Shown: piece by piece, positions 55,577-62,526 of the stretch
Layout of the letters: every line of letters starts with the position of its first letter
How positions within the stretch are numbered: position 1 is the stretch's first letter
Origin: Pseudoxanthomonas sp. YR558
GTDB taxonomy: Bacteria > Pseudomonadota > Gammaproteobacteria > Xanthomonadales > Xanthomonadaceae
DNA: 64,000 bases
Direction: 5' to 3'
Assembly: GCF_900116385.1 (NCBI RefSeq)
Contig: NZ_FPCI01000001.1
Coordinates: 372,001-436,000, forward strand
Position numbers and translations under genes: made by a program
The notes under the pieces: model-generated
Databases searched by the model: none
Told to the model about the DNA's origin: nothing
Seen by the model: the letters and a program-made list of their open reading frames with translations, nothing else

Positions 55577-55604
55577 ATATAGGGGTGCGATGGCGCGGTT
55601 CAAG
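55577..55604 (-). promoter_or_regulatory. Sigma-32 heat-shock promoter of dnaK
   Basis: On the minus strand CTTGAAC (55604 to 55598), 12 bases, then CCCCTATAT (55585 to 55577), close to the consensus CTTGAAA and CCCCATNT. It begins 17 bases after the grpE stop codon and would give a leader of about 60 bases before dnaK. Confidence 0.8.
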
Positions 55605-55621
55605 CGCCGTCGCGAGGCCGT

Positions 55622-56143
55622 TCAGTCGTGCTTGGCCACGACCACGAGGGCCGGGCGCAGCAGGCGGCCGTTGAGCACGTAGCCCTTCTGGAACACCTGC
55701 ACCACGCTGCCCGGCGCCGCGCCGGGCGCGTCGGCCTGGCTGATGGCCTGGTGGTGTTCGGGGTTGAAGGCTTCGCCGGTGGGGTCCAGCAGGGCCAAGC
55801 CGTTGTCACCGGCCACCTTCAACAACTGCTTGAAGGTCAGTTCGAGGCCATCCTTGAGCGGATTCGGCTCGGCACCAGCCGCAGCCAAGCCGGCGTCAAG
55901 GCTGTCGAACACGGGCAGCAGGTCGCCCAGCAGACGCTCGTTGGCGAACTTGCGGGCCTGTTCGATATCGCGCGCGACGCGCTTGCGCTGGTTCTCCAGG
56001 TCGGCGCGCTCCAGCAGCGTGGTGGCGCGCAACTGGTCGAGCTCGTTGCGCAGCGTTTCCAGCTCGGCCAGCAGAGCGGCGTCGGTATCGGGGGACTCGG
56101 GCGCGTCGCCCGGCGTGGTGTCGTGATCGTGCGGTTCGTTCAT
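55622..56143 (-). CDS. grpE: Nucleotide exchange factor GrpE
   Basis: Releases ADP from DnaK. 173 residues: a long N-terminal helix ([29 protein letters not shown] region), a four-helix bundle and a C-terminal beta-wing with [21 protein letters not shown] 56141-56143 has AGGGA 6 bases upstream, but that Shine-Dalgarno sits in the 3' arm of a hairpin formed with the end of hrcA, which may restrict initiation. The upstream in-frame start at 56176 lies inside this hairpin and is rejected. Confidence 0.96.
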   Translation of the reverse strand: MNEPHDHDTTPGDAPESPDTDAALLAELETLRNELDQLRATTLLERADLENQRKRVARDIEQARKFANERLLGDLLPVFDSLDAGLAAAGAEPNPLKDGLELTFKQLLKVAGDNGLALLDPTGEAFNPEHHQAISQADAPGAAPGSVVQVFQKGYVLNGRLLRPALVVVAKHD

Positions 56144-56146
56144 TTC

Positions 56147-56185
56147 GGTTCCCTGGCGGCAGGTCCAGCCGCCCAACCGGGAACC
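56147..56185 (-). promoter_or_regulatory. Hairpin sequestering the grpE ribosome-binding site
   Basis: On the minus strand GGTTCCC (56185 to 56179) pairs with GGGAACC (56153 to 56147) and GGCGGC (56173 to 56168) with GCCGCC (56160 to 56155), with a GGTTG/A internal loop and a TGGACCT end loop. The grpE AGGGA is within the paired arm, three bases from the ATG side. It could be an RNA thermometer or enforce coupling to hrcA, whose stop codon is at its 5' edge. Confidence 0.5.
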
Positions 56186-57234
56186 TATGGGGCCGGCGTT
56201 TCCGGATTCAAGGCTGCCCCGAGGACATCGGCGGCAGCCTGGACCACGGGAATCACCCGGTCATAGGCCATCCGCGTGGGCCCGATCACCCCCAGCACGC
56301 CCAGCACCTGGCCACCCGCCATGTAGGGCGCAGTCACCACCGAGACGCCATCGTGCGGGGCCAGGCCGGTGTCTTCACCGATGAAGATGCGCACGCCCGG
56401 CGCATGGATCGTCCGCTCAAGCAGTTGCAGGATCTCGCGCTTGCGCGCGAACGCCTCGAACAGGTCGCGCAGACGCTCCAGGTCGGACAGCTCCTGCACG
56501 CCCATCAGGCGGGTCTGCCCTGCCAGGACGACGTCATCGTTCGGGGGGGTCAGCGCCTGTTCGGCCAGCTCGATGGATTCGGCCAGCAGCCCTTCCATCT
56601 CGGTCTGGGCGCTGCGCAGGTCGCGCAGCAAGGTGGAGCGGATGTCCGCCAGCGGCCGGCCGGCGAAATGGGTGTTCAGATAATTGGAGACGCGCTCCAG
56701 CTCGGAACGTTCATAGGATCTGCGCGTTTCGATGACCCGGTTCTGCACATCGTTGTCGGCGAAGACCAGGATCGCCATCACCCGCTTGCCATCCAGCGGC
56801 ACGAAGTCGATATAGCGGAAGGCGAACTGTTCGCGCCGCGGCACGCTGACCACGCCGACGAAGTGGGTCATTGCCGACAGCAGCTCGGACGCATTGCCCA
56901 ACAAGGCCTGGGTGCCGGCGCCACTGGACAACTCGGAGCGCAATCGCGCCACCTCGCCCTCGCCCAGCGACTTCACCTGCACCAGACTGTCGACGAACAC
57001 CCGGTAGCCCTGCGCGGTAGGAATGCGGCCGGCGGAGGTGTGCGGCGAGCTCAGCAGCCCCACTTCTTCAAGCTCGGCCAGGATGTTACGGATCGTGGCC
57101 GGGCTGACCTCCAGGCCCGCGTGCCGGGCCAGCGTCTGCGACCCCACTGGCTCACCGTCGCGGATGTAGCGCGAAATCAGCGTGCGCAATAGGTGGCGGG
57201 CGCGTGGGTCCAGCGGGGGCGACGTCGACGACAT
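56185..57234 (-). CDS. hrcA: Heat-inducible transcription repressor HrcA
   Basis: Repressor of class I heat-shock genes, acting at CIRCE elements. 349 residues. An N-terminal winged helix ([54 protein letters not shown]) is followed by the GAF-like and insert domains, ending [14 protein letters not shown]. It is the first gene of hrcA-grpE-dnaK-dnaJ. I did not see a CIRCE repeat (TTAGCACTC-N9-GAGTGCTAA) upstream of hrcA or grpE, so its operator may lie elsewhere, for example at groESL. Confidence 0.95.
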   Translation of the reverse strand: MSSTSPPLDPRARHLLRTLISRYIRDGEPVGSQTLARHAGLEVSPATIRNILAELEEVGLLSSPHTSAGRIPTAQGYRVFVDSLVQVKSLGEGEVARLRSELSSGAGTQALLGNASELLSAMTHFVGVVSVPRREQFAFRYIDFVPLDGKRVMAILVFADNDVQNRVIETRRSYERSELERVSNYLNTHFAGRPLADIRSTLLRDLRSAQTEMEGLLAESIELAEQALTPPNDDVVLAGQTRLMGVQELSDLERLRDLFEAFARKREILQLLERTIHAPGVRIFIGEDTGLAPHDGVSVVTAPYMAGGQVLGVLGVIGPTRMAYDRVIPVVQAAADVLGAALNPETPAP

Positions 57235-57266
57235 GCCGCATAGATAGCGCCAACGCGGAGGCGCCC

Positions 57267-57283
57267 GCAAGCACCTTGCTTGC
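57267..57283. repeat. Perfect palindrome in the hrcA-recN divergent spacer
   Basis: GCAAGCA, CCT, TGCTTGC (57267-57273, 57277-57283). It sits 33 bases from the hrcA start and 78 from recN, where an operator would be expected. The sequence is not a CIRCE element. Confidence 0.45.
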
Positions 57284-57325
57284 CGTCTCGGCCGGTGCGA
57301 CGCCGGAGGGCGAGCATCGCGCGCC

Positions 57326-57354
57326 TTCGAACCGCCATCGCCCGGCCCTACACT
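57326..57354 (+). promoter_or_regulatory. Candidate recN promoter
   Basis: TTCGAA (57326-57331), 17 bases, TACACT (57349-57354). The -10 ends six bases before the recN ATG, so transcription would start at about the first coding base. Confidence 0.45.
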
Positions 57355-57360
57355 ATCGCC

Positions 57361-59028
57361 ATGCTGACCCATCTCGCGATCAAGGATTTCGCCGTCGTCC
57401 GCGCTGCCGAACTCGAGTTCGGCGAGGGCATGACCGTCATTTCGGGGGAAACCGGCGCAGGCAAGTCCCTGCTGGTGGACGCGCTGGGCTTCCTGTCCGG
57501 GTTGCGCGCCGACAGCGGCGTGGTCCGCCACGGCGCCGAACGCGCCGAGCTTTCCGCCGAGTTCCAGCCCGTGGCCGGCTCGCCCGCCCTCGCCTGGCTG
57601 GCCGACCACGAGTTGGACGACGACGGCCAATGCCAATTGCGCCGGGTCATCCGCGCCGATGGCGGCTCCCGCGCGTGGATCAACGGCCGCAGCGTCACCC
57701 TGTCCCAGTTGACCGACCTGGCCGGCCGCCTGGTCGAAATCCACGGCCAGCACGAGCACCAGGCGTTGCTGGCCCGCCACAGCCAGCTGGAACTGCTCGA
57801 CGCCTATGCAGGCAACCAGGCCGAGGCGCGCGCCGTCCGCGATGCTGCGCGTCACTGGAATGCGCTGTTGGGCGAACGCGAGCAGCTGTCGGGCCAGGGC
57901 GACGTCTCGGACCGCATCAACTATCTCGAGCACCAGCTCGCCGAACTCCAGCGCGAGGACCTGGCGCCCGTCGCACTCGAAGCCCTGGTCGCCGGCCATC
58001 GCCGCCAGGCGCATGCGGCCGGCCTGATCGCGGCGTGCGACGCCGCACTGGTCGGCCTGTCGGGCGACGACGGCCCGTCGTTCTCGCGCCAGTTGCAGCA
58101 CACCCGTGCGGACCTGGCCCGCCAGGTCGAACACGAACCGCGGCTGCGGGGTGTCGACAACCTGCTGGAGAGCGCAACGATCCAGATCGAAGAAGCCCTA
58201 GCGCTCCTCGGCCAGGTGCGCGATGACCTGGATGTCGATCCCGGCCAGCTCGACGAGCTCGAGCGCCGCCTGGTGCGCGTCCACGATCTTGCGCGCAAGC
58301 ATCGCGTCCCACTGGACGGCCTGCAGGAGCAGCACGATCGGCTGGCTGCGGAGCTGGAATCCCTGCGTGGCGCCGGCGAACGCCTGCTCAAGCTCAACGA
58401 CGAGATCGAAGCCGCGCGCACGCAGTGGCGCACCACCGCTGATGCACTCAGCCGGACGCGGCAGCGCGCCGCCAAGGCGCTCGGCGACACCACCAGCGCG
58501 CTGATCGCCGAACTCGGCATGGGCGGTGGGCGCTTCGAAGTGGCGCTGGAACCGCACGACGGCGAACGGCCCGACCCGTCAGGCGCCGAGCGCACCGAAT
58601 TCCTGGTATCGGCGAACGCCGGCCAGCCGCCGCGCCCACTGCGCAAGGTCGCTTCAGGCGGCGAACTGGCCCGCATCTCGCTCGCTATCGAAGTCGCGGC
58701 GCTGGGTCTGGACGCGGTGCCGACGATGGTCTTCGACGAAGTCGATACCGGCATCGGCGGCGCCGTCGCCGAGATCGTGGGCCAGAAGCTGCGCGCGCTC
58801 GGTGCGCAGCGGCAGGTTCTGTGCGTGACCCACCTGCCGCAGGTCGCCGCGCAGGGCCACGCGCATTACCGCGTCAGCAAGGCACCCGTGGATGGAATGA
58901 CGCAGAGCGCCGTCGAGAAGCTGGGCGCGAAGCAGCGTGAAGAGGAACTGGCGCGCATGCTGGGCGGCGTGGAAGTCAGCAAGGAAGCGCACGCGGCAGC
59001 GAAGCGGCTGCTCGCCAACGCGGTCTGA
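57361..59028 (+). CDS. recN: DNA repair protein RecN
   Basis: SMC-like ATPase for double-strand-break repair. 555 residues. The head has Walker A SGETGAGKSLL (near residue 28), an insert of two coiled coils (about 150-370) and the C-terminal ABC signature ASGGELARISLAIE with Walker B MVFDEVDTGIGG and a VTHLPQVAAQG switch. The protein starts MLTHLAIKDFAVV like other RecN. No Shine-Dalgarno is visible before ATG 57361, and a TACACT -10 lies 6 bases upstream, suggesting a leaderless mRNA. It converges on fur. Confidence 0.96.
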   Translation: MLTHLAIKDFAVVRAAELEFGEGMTVISGETGAGKSLLVDALGFLSGLRADSGVVRHGAERAELSAEFQPVAGSPALAWLADHELDDDGQCQLRRVIRADGGSRAWINGRSVTLSQLTDLAGRLVEIHGQHEHQALLARHSQLELLDAYAGNQAEARAVRDAARHWNALLGEREQLSGQGDVSDRINYLEHQLAELQREDLAPVALEALVAGHRRQAHAAGLIAACDAALVGLSGDDGPSFSRQLQHTRADLARQVEHEPRLRGVDNLLESATIQIEEALALLGQVRDDLDVDPGQLDELERRLVRVHDLARKHRVPLDGLQEQHDRLAAELESLRGAGERLLKLNDEIEAARTQWRTTADALSRTRQRAAKALGDTTSALIAELGMGGGRFEVALEPHDGERPDPSGAERTEFLVSANAGQPPRPLRKVASGGELARISLAIEVAALGLDAVPTMVFDEVDTGIGGAVAEIVGQKLRALGAQRQVLCVTHLPQVAAQGHAHYRVSKAPVDGMTQSAVEKLGAKQREEELARMLGGVEVSKEAHAAAKRLLANAV

Positions 59029-59054
59029 ATTCCGTTTTCTTAGGGGATCTCGAA

Positions 59055-59459
59055 CTAGCGCTTCTTGCGCACGTAGAGCACCAATGAGTGCTCTTCCAGC
59101 TCGTAGCCGTGTTTGGCGGCGATCTCGCGCTGCAGCTTCTCGATCTCGCCGCTTTCGAACTCGATGATCTTGCCGGTGTCCACGTCCACCATGTGGTCGT
59201 GGTGTCCACCACGATCCAGCTCATAGACGGCCTGGCCGCCCTCGAAGTTGTGCTTGAGCACCAGCCCCGCCGCCTCGAACTGGGTCAGCACGCGGTACAC
59301 CGTCGCCAGACCGATCTCGTCGCCGTGCTCCAGCAGTTGCCGGTAAATGTCTTCCGCGCTGAAGTGATGCTGATGGTTCTTCTGCTCCAGCAGCTCAAGG
59401 ATCCGCATGCGCGGATGGGTGACCTTGAGGCCGACTTTGCGTAGATCCTGCGATTCCAT
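59055..59459 (-). CDS. fur: Ferric uptake regulator Fur
   Basis: Iron-responsive repressor. 134 residues: winged helix (GLKVTHPRMRILELLEQ, EIGLATVYRVLTQFEAAGLV) and a dimerisation domain with HHFSAEDIY, GGHHDHMVDVDTGKIIEF and EEHSLVLYVRKKR. Histidine and glutamate ligands of the regulatory metal site are present, but the protein contains no cysteine, so it lacks the structural CxxC zinc site of E. coli Fur, as in Pseudomonas-type Fur. ATG 59457-59459 has GGAGA upstream. It diverges from bamE. Confidence 0.96.
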   Translation of the reverse strand: MESQDLRKVGLKVTHPRMRILELLEQKNHQHHFSAEDIYRQLLEHGDEIGLATVYRVLTQFEAAGLVLKHNFEGGQAVYELDRGGHHDHMVDVDTGKIIEFESGEIEKLQREIAAKHGYELEEHSLVLYVRKKR

Positions 59460-59561
59460 GGCGTCTCCGTTCACTCTCGGTTTAGCGCCAGCTGCCTGAA
59501 GCTCGGTTGCGGCGGTCCGTGTGAGTGTATCATCGGCCCGGTTTCCCACCGTACCTGTCCC

Positions 59562-59954
59562 ATGCGCAAATTCCTGCTGGTTGCCGTCCTCGCTTCCGCC
59601 ACCGCTGGCTGCGGCATCCTCTACAAGCAGCCGATCTACCAGGGCAGCCTGCTCGAGAAGACGTCGGTGGACCAATTGCAGGTGGGCCAGAGCAAGCAGC
59701 AGGTGCAGTCGCTGTTGGGCAGCCCGTCCATTGCCGATCCGTTCCACGCGCAGCGCTGGGATTACACCGCGAGCAACCGCACCAACCGCCGCGGCACCAC
59801 GGAAGTGAAGAACCTCACCCTGCTGTTCAACGGCGACACGCTCGCCAGCTGGGAAGGCGAATACTTCCCCGAAGCCGACCTGCAGCTGTCCAAGGACGTG
59901 CGCAAGTTCGGCCCGAACCTGGCCAAGGAAAAGAAGAAGGGCCGTCGCCGCTGA
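59562..59954 (+). CDS. bamE: Outer-membrane assembly lipoprotein BamE (SmpA/OmlA)
   Basis: Accessory lipoprotein of the BAM beta-barrel assembly machine. 130 residues. The signal ends in a lipobox (ATAGC), so Cys17 is lipidated. The mature part contains the BLIP-like fold with LEKTSVDQLQVGQSKQQVQ, SLLGSPSIADPFHAQRWDY and a LTLLFNGDTLASW strand. A basic tail (KEKKKGRRR) ends the protein. It is divergent from fur by 102 bases; in Xanthomonas the pair omlA/fur has this layout. Confidence 0.93.
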   Translation: MRKFLLVAVLASATAGCGILYKQPIYQGSLLEKTSVDQLQVGQSKQQVQSLLGSPSIADPFHAQRWDYTASNRTNRRGTTEVKNLTLLFNGDTLASWEGEYFPEADLQLSKDVRKFGPNLAKEKKKGRRR

Positions 59955-59963
59955 GGCGAGGCG

Positions 59964-60215
59964 CTACCTGCGCGCCCGTCGGCGGCGCGCTTCCTTCGGA
60001 TCCAGCAACAATGGGCGCAGCACTTCCACGCGATCGCCCTCACGCAACACTACGCCAGCGTCCGCCATCACGCCGTGGACCGCTGTCGGCTGTGTCGGCG
60101 TAAGGCCGTCGAACCCGCTGGCAGCCAACGCATCCGCGACCGTCGATCCCTCGGGTAACTCCAGCACCACCGACTCCACACGGTGCGGCCACGCCCGGAT
60201 CGCCTCTACCCGCAT
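59964..60215 (-). CDS. rnfH: RnfH family protein
   Basis: 83-residue ubiquitin-like beta-grasp protein of unknown role, typically found beside ratA. The sequence RVEAIRAWPHRVESVVLELPEG and the C-terminal block VLREGDRVEVLRPLLLDPKEARRRR are typical. I choose ATG 60213-60215, one base after the ratA stop codon; a longer in-frame start at 60251 would overlap ratA and add residues unlike the family. Confidence 0.9.
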   Translation of the reverse strand: MRVEAIRAWPHRVESVVLELPEGSTVADALAASGFDGLTPTQPTAVHGVMADAGVVLREGDRVEVLRPLLLDPKEARRRRARR

Positions 60216-60216
60216 C

Positions 60217-60645
60217 TCAGGCGCCGCGGTCCGCAGCCCGAACGAAGTCATCGACCATCCGGTCGGCCAGGCTCTGGAAGCCCAATGCCATCGCCGGCGC
60301 GAGCAATCGGCTTGAAGGCTCGAACTCCAGCGTCAGCGTGACCTTGCAGGCCGACTCGTCCAGCGCATGGAAGTCCCAGCGCCCGTGCAGCTTGCGGAAC
60401 GGACCATCGACCAGGTTCATGTCGATCCGGTGCGGCCTGTCCAGCGCGTTCTCGGTGGTGAACCACGTCCGCAGCGAACCCAGGCCCAGGTCGAGCCGGG
60501 CCACCAATCGCTCATCCCCCTGCTCGATCAGCTGCGCGGCGCTGCACCAGTCGAACCGGCGCGGGTAGGCCGCCACGTCGTTGACCAGGTCGAACATCCG
60601 GGTGGCCGAGTGTTCGACCAGGGCGCTGCGGCGGATCGTGTGCAT
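60217..60645 (-). CDS. ratA: RatA-like START/coenzyme Q-binding (Coq10-like) protein
   Basis: 142 residues of the polyketide-cyclase/START family. Known as RatA (ribosome-association toxin, PasT) in E. coli and as a Coq10-like lipid-binding protein elsewhere; which role applies here is unknown. Typical blocks are [34 protein letters not shown] and a C-terminal [17 protein letters not shown] helix. It is divergent from smpB, as in many gammaproteobacteria, and followed by rnfH with one base between. Confidence 0.92.
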   Translation of the reverse strand: MHTIRRSALVEHSATRMFDLVNDVAAYPRRFDWCSAAQLIEQGDERLVARLDLGLGSLRTWFTTENALDRPHRIDMNLVDGPFRKLHGRWDFHALDESACKVTLTLEFEPSSRLLAPAMALGFQSLADRMVDDFVRAADRGA

Positions 60646-60686
60646 GTGGCTCGCGTAGGGTTCCGCCTTCGGCGACAATAGGACGG

Positions 60687-61175
60687 ATGGCAAAGAAACC
60701 GGACAAGAATAAAGCAACGGGCACGATCGCGCTGAACAAGCGCGCCCGGCACGAGTACCACTTCGAGGAGCGCTACGAGGCGGGCCTTGCCCTGCAGGGA
60801 TGGGAGCTGAAGGCCATCCGCGCCGGACGCGCCAACATCACCGAGGCCTACGCGATCGTCCGCCATGGCGAGATCTTCCTGTTCGGCGCGCAGATCACCC
60901 CACTGATCCAGGCCTCCACCCACGTGGTCGCCGACGACCGCCGTACCCGCAAGCTGCTGCTGCATCGGAACGAGATCGACAGCCTGATCGGCAAGGTCGA
61001 GCGCGACGGCTACACGCTGGTGCCCACCTCGCTGTACTGGAAGGGCAACAAGGTGAAGGCCGAAGTCGCGCTCGCCAAGGGCAAGCAGACCCACGACAAG
61101 CGCGCCACCGAGAAGGACCGCGACTGGGCCCGCGAGAAATCGCGCGTGATGCGCCAGCACAATAAGAACGCGTGA
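60687..61175 (+). CDS. smpB: SsrA-binding protein SmpB
   Basis: Binds tmRNA and lets it enter stalled ribosomes for trans-translation. 162 residues: OB-fold core with [38 protein letters not shown] and a basic C-terminal tail ([17 protein letters not shown]) that follows the mRNA channel. tmRNA lies 228 bases downstream, so the whole rescue system is local. The stop codon is at the base of a strong hairpin. Confidence 0.97.
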   Translation: MAKKPDKNKATGTIALNKRARHEYHFEERYEAGLALQGWELKAIRAGRANITEAYAIVRHGEIFLFGAQITPLIQASTHVVADDRRTRKLLLHRNEIDSLIGKVERDGYTLVPTSLYWKGNKVKAEVALAKGKQTHDKRATEKDRDWAREKSRVMRQHNKNA

Positions 61176-61200
61176 TTCCATCGCGCGACGCGATGGAATC
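61174..61200 (+). terminator. Stem-loop at the smpB 3' end
   Basis: Perfect 12-bp stem GATTCCATCGCG / CGCGATGGAATC (61174-61185 with 61189-61200), loop CGA, overlapping the TGA stop. No T-run follows, so it may protect the 3' end rather than terminate. Confidence 0.5.
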
Positions 61201-61251
61201 CTCAAGATGCACCTTGCGAATCCTGGGGCCCGACGCTCGCTGCCGATCCCC

Positions 61252-61273
61252 CATTCGCGCTAACGCGCGAATG
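61252..61273. repeat. Hairpin in the smpB-ssrA spacer
   Basis: Perfect 9-bp stem CATTCGCGC / GCGCGAATG (61252-61260 with 61265-61273), loop TAAC, about 75 bases upstream of the ssrA -35 box. There is no T-run. The function is unknown. Confidence 0.4.
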
Positions 61274-61346
61274 TGCGTCCATGCGAATCGGCCTGGATAG
61301 CAGCGTTCTCTCGCCTCATCTGGCTGAACGTGCCAGGGCGCGCGCC

Positions 61347-61375
61347 TTGTGAAGCCCGGGGTCCATCCCTACACT
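61347..61375 (+). promoter_or_regulatory. Promoter of ssrA
   Basis: TTGTGA (61347-61352), 17 bases, TACACT (61370-61375). Transcription near 61382 would leave a precursor of about 22 bases before the mature tmRNA 5' end. Confidence 0.65.
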
Positions 61376-61403
61376 TGTCCTCGTCAGGACGTTTCTGACT
61401 CCC

Positions 61404-61757
61404 GGGGGTGCACTGGCTTCGACGGGGGTTGCGAAGTTGCCTGGTGCATGCCGAGGGGGCAGCTTTCCTCGTAAATCCAGCGGCAAAACTCTAGTTGCCA
61501 ACGACGACAACTACGCTCTCGCCGCTTAAGGCGTAAGCCCTGAAACTGCTTGTGTCCGTGCTCGCAGCGTAAGGTCATTATCACGGAATCGCCGGGGGTG
61601 GCTGCCTGTCAGCGCTCGGTCAACCTAAAACAGGCTGGTCCTGCGGTGCGCTTCGCCCACCGTGCTGCTGCAGGACGAGATCCAACGGGGGGATAAGCAT
61701 GTAGTACCGGGGATGGAGTGCCTTCGGACGGCGGTTCAATTCCGCCCACCTCCACCA
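61404..61757 (+). ncRNA. ssrA: Transfer-messenger RNA (tmRNA)
   Basis: Rescues stalled ribosomes and tags the nascent chain for proteolysis. The mature RNA starts GGGGGTGCACTGG (61404) and ends with discriminator A and CCA (61754-61757); the acceptor arms pair with one G-T. The T-arm GGTTCAATTCC is at its usual place. The open reading frame at 61497-61529 encodes the tag ANDDNYALAA followed by TAA. Length is 354 bases. A strong terminator follows at once. Confidence 0.97.
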
Positions 61758-61764
61758 TTCAGCG

Positions 61765-61798
61765 AAAAGGCCGGGCCCGCGAGGGTCCGGCCTTTTCG
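61765..61798 (+). terminator. Intrinsic terminator of ssrA
   Basis: 14-pair stem with one G-T, AAAAGGCCGGGCCC / GGGTCCGGCCTTTT (61765-61778 with 61783-61796), closed by a GCGA tetraloop (GNRA type) and ending in TTTT. Confidence 0.93.
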
Positions 61799-61868
61799 TT
61801 TCCGGCGCCCGGCGGCGGGTCATCGCGGCGGGGGTTCCTGTAAAATCCCCGCTCTTTTGAGCCACCGC

Positions 61869-62519
61869 GTGACCACAGTGCAGTACCGGACGCCCACGGC
61901 GGCCCCCGCCTTCGTCCGCCTCCTCGCCCGCCTGGGCGGCGCCGAACTCCCCGATGCCACGCCGGCCCTGTCCGAGCGCCTCGGCCAATGGATCGACTGG
62001 AACCGCGCGGTCTCGCTGTCGCGGGCGCTCGATGGCGCCGGCGCGCCCGAGGCAGGCGCGCCGGCGTCCGACGACACCCATCACGCCGCCGTCGCGCGGG
62101 TGCGGGCATCGCTGTCGGACGCGATCCTGCGCGGTGCGCCACCTGATGCGGGCGACGACGACTTCGCGTCTTACCGTCGCTACTGCCTCGAACGCCAGCG
62201 CGCCATGCTGACCGGCACCGGCCCGCTGCGCGGGCGCCTGCGCGATGCCCTGGCGCAGCGTGGCGGCGACCTGGCCCGCCTGGCCGAGGTCGATGCCGTG
62301 ATGGAAATGACGCTCAGTCCGCGCGAGAACGCCCTGCTCGCCAACACGCCGGCCCTGCTCGGGCTGCATTTCGACCGCCTCCGCGCCGGTGCTGAGGCCG
62401 CCTCCGGCCCTGCATGGCGGGCGCTTTTCCGGCGCGACCTGCAGGACGCCCTGCTCGCCGAACTCGACCTCCGTTTCCACCCGCTCGACGCGCTGCTCGC
62501 CGCGCTTCGGCCTTCGTGA
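61869..62519 (+). CDS. DUF3348 domain protein
   Basis: 216 residues, no signal peptide and no membrane segment. Rich in Ala, Leu and Arg, predicted mainly helical, with blocks RPTAAPAFVRLLARLGG-like at the N-terminus and MEMTLSPRENALLANTPALL near the C-terminus that I associate with DUF3348. The function is unknown. Start: GTG 61869; another in-frame GTG at 61878 is possible. A TAAAAT (61841-61846) lies 23 bases upstream. It is followed 8 to 17 bases later by the DUF802 gene, so the two are likely one operon. Confidence 0.75.
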   Translation: MTTVQYRTPTAAPAFVRLLARLGGAELPDATPALSERLGQWIDWNRAVSLSRALDGAGAPEAGAPASDDTHHAAVARVRASLSDAILRGAPPDAGDDDFASYRRYCLERQRAMLTGTGPLRGRLRDALAQRGGDLARLAEVDAVMEMTLSPRENALLANTPALLGLHFDRLRAGAEAASGPAWRALFRRDLQDALLAELDLRFHPLDALLAALRPS

Positions 62520-62526
62520 TGCCTGG

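Noticed and set aside
57235..57360. CIRCE operator for HrcA upstream of hrcA
   Set aside because: No TTAGCACTC or GAGTGCTAA half-site is present; the palindrome found there has a different sequence and spacing.
61404..61869. tmRNA 3' end as an integration site for a mobile element
   Set aside because: tmRNA genes are common attachment sites, but no integrase, direct repeat of the 3' end or foreign-looking gene follows; the next genes are ordinary in composition.
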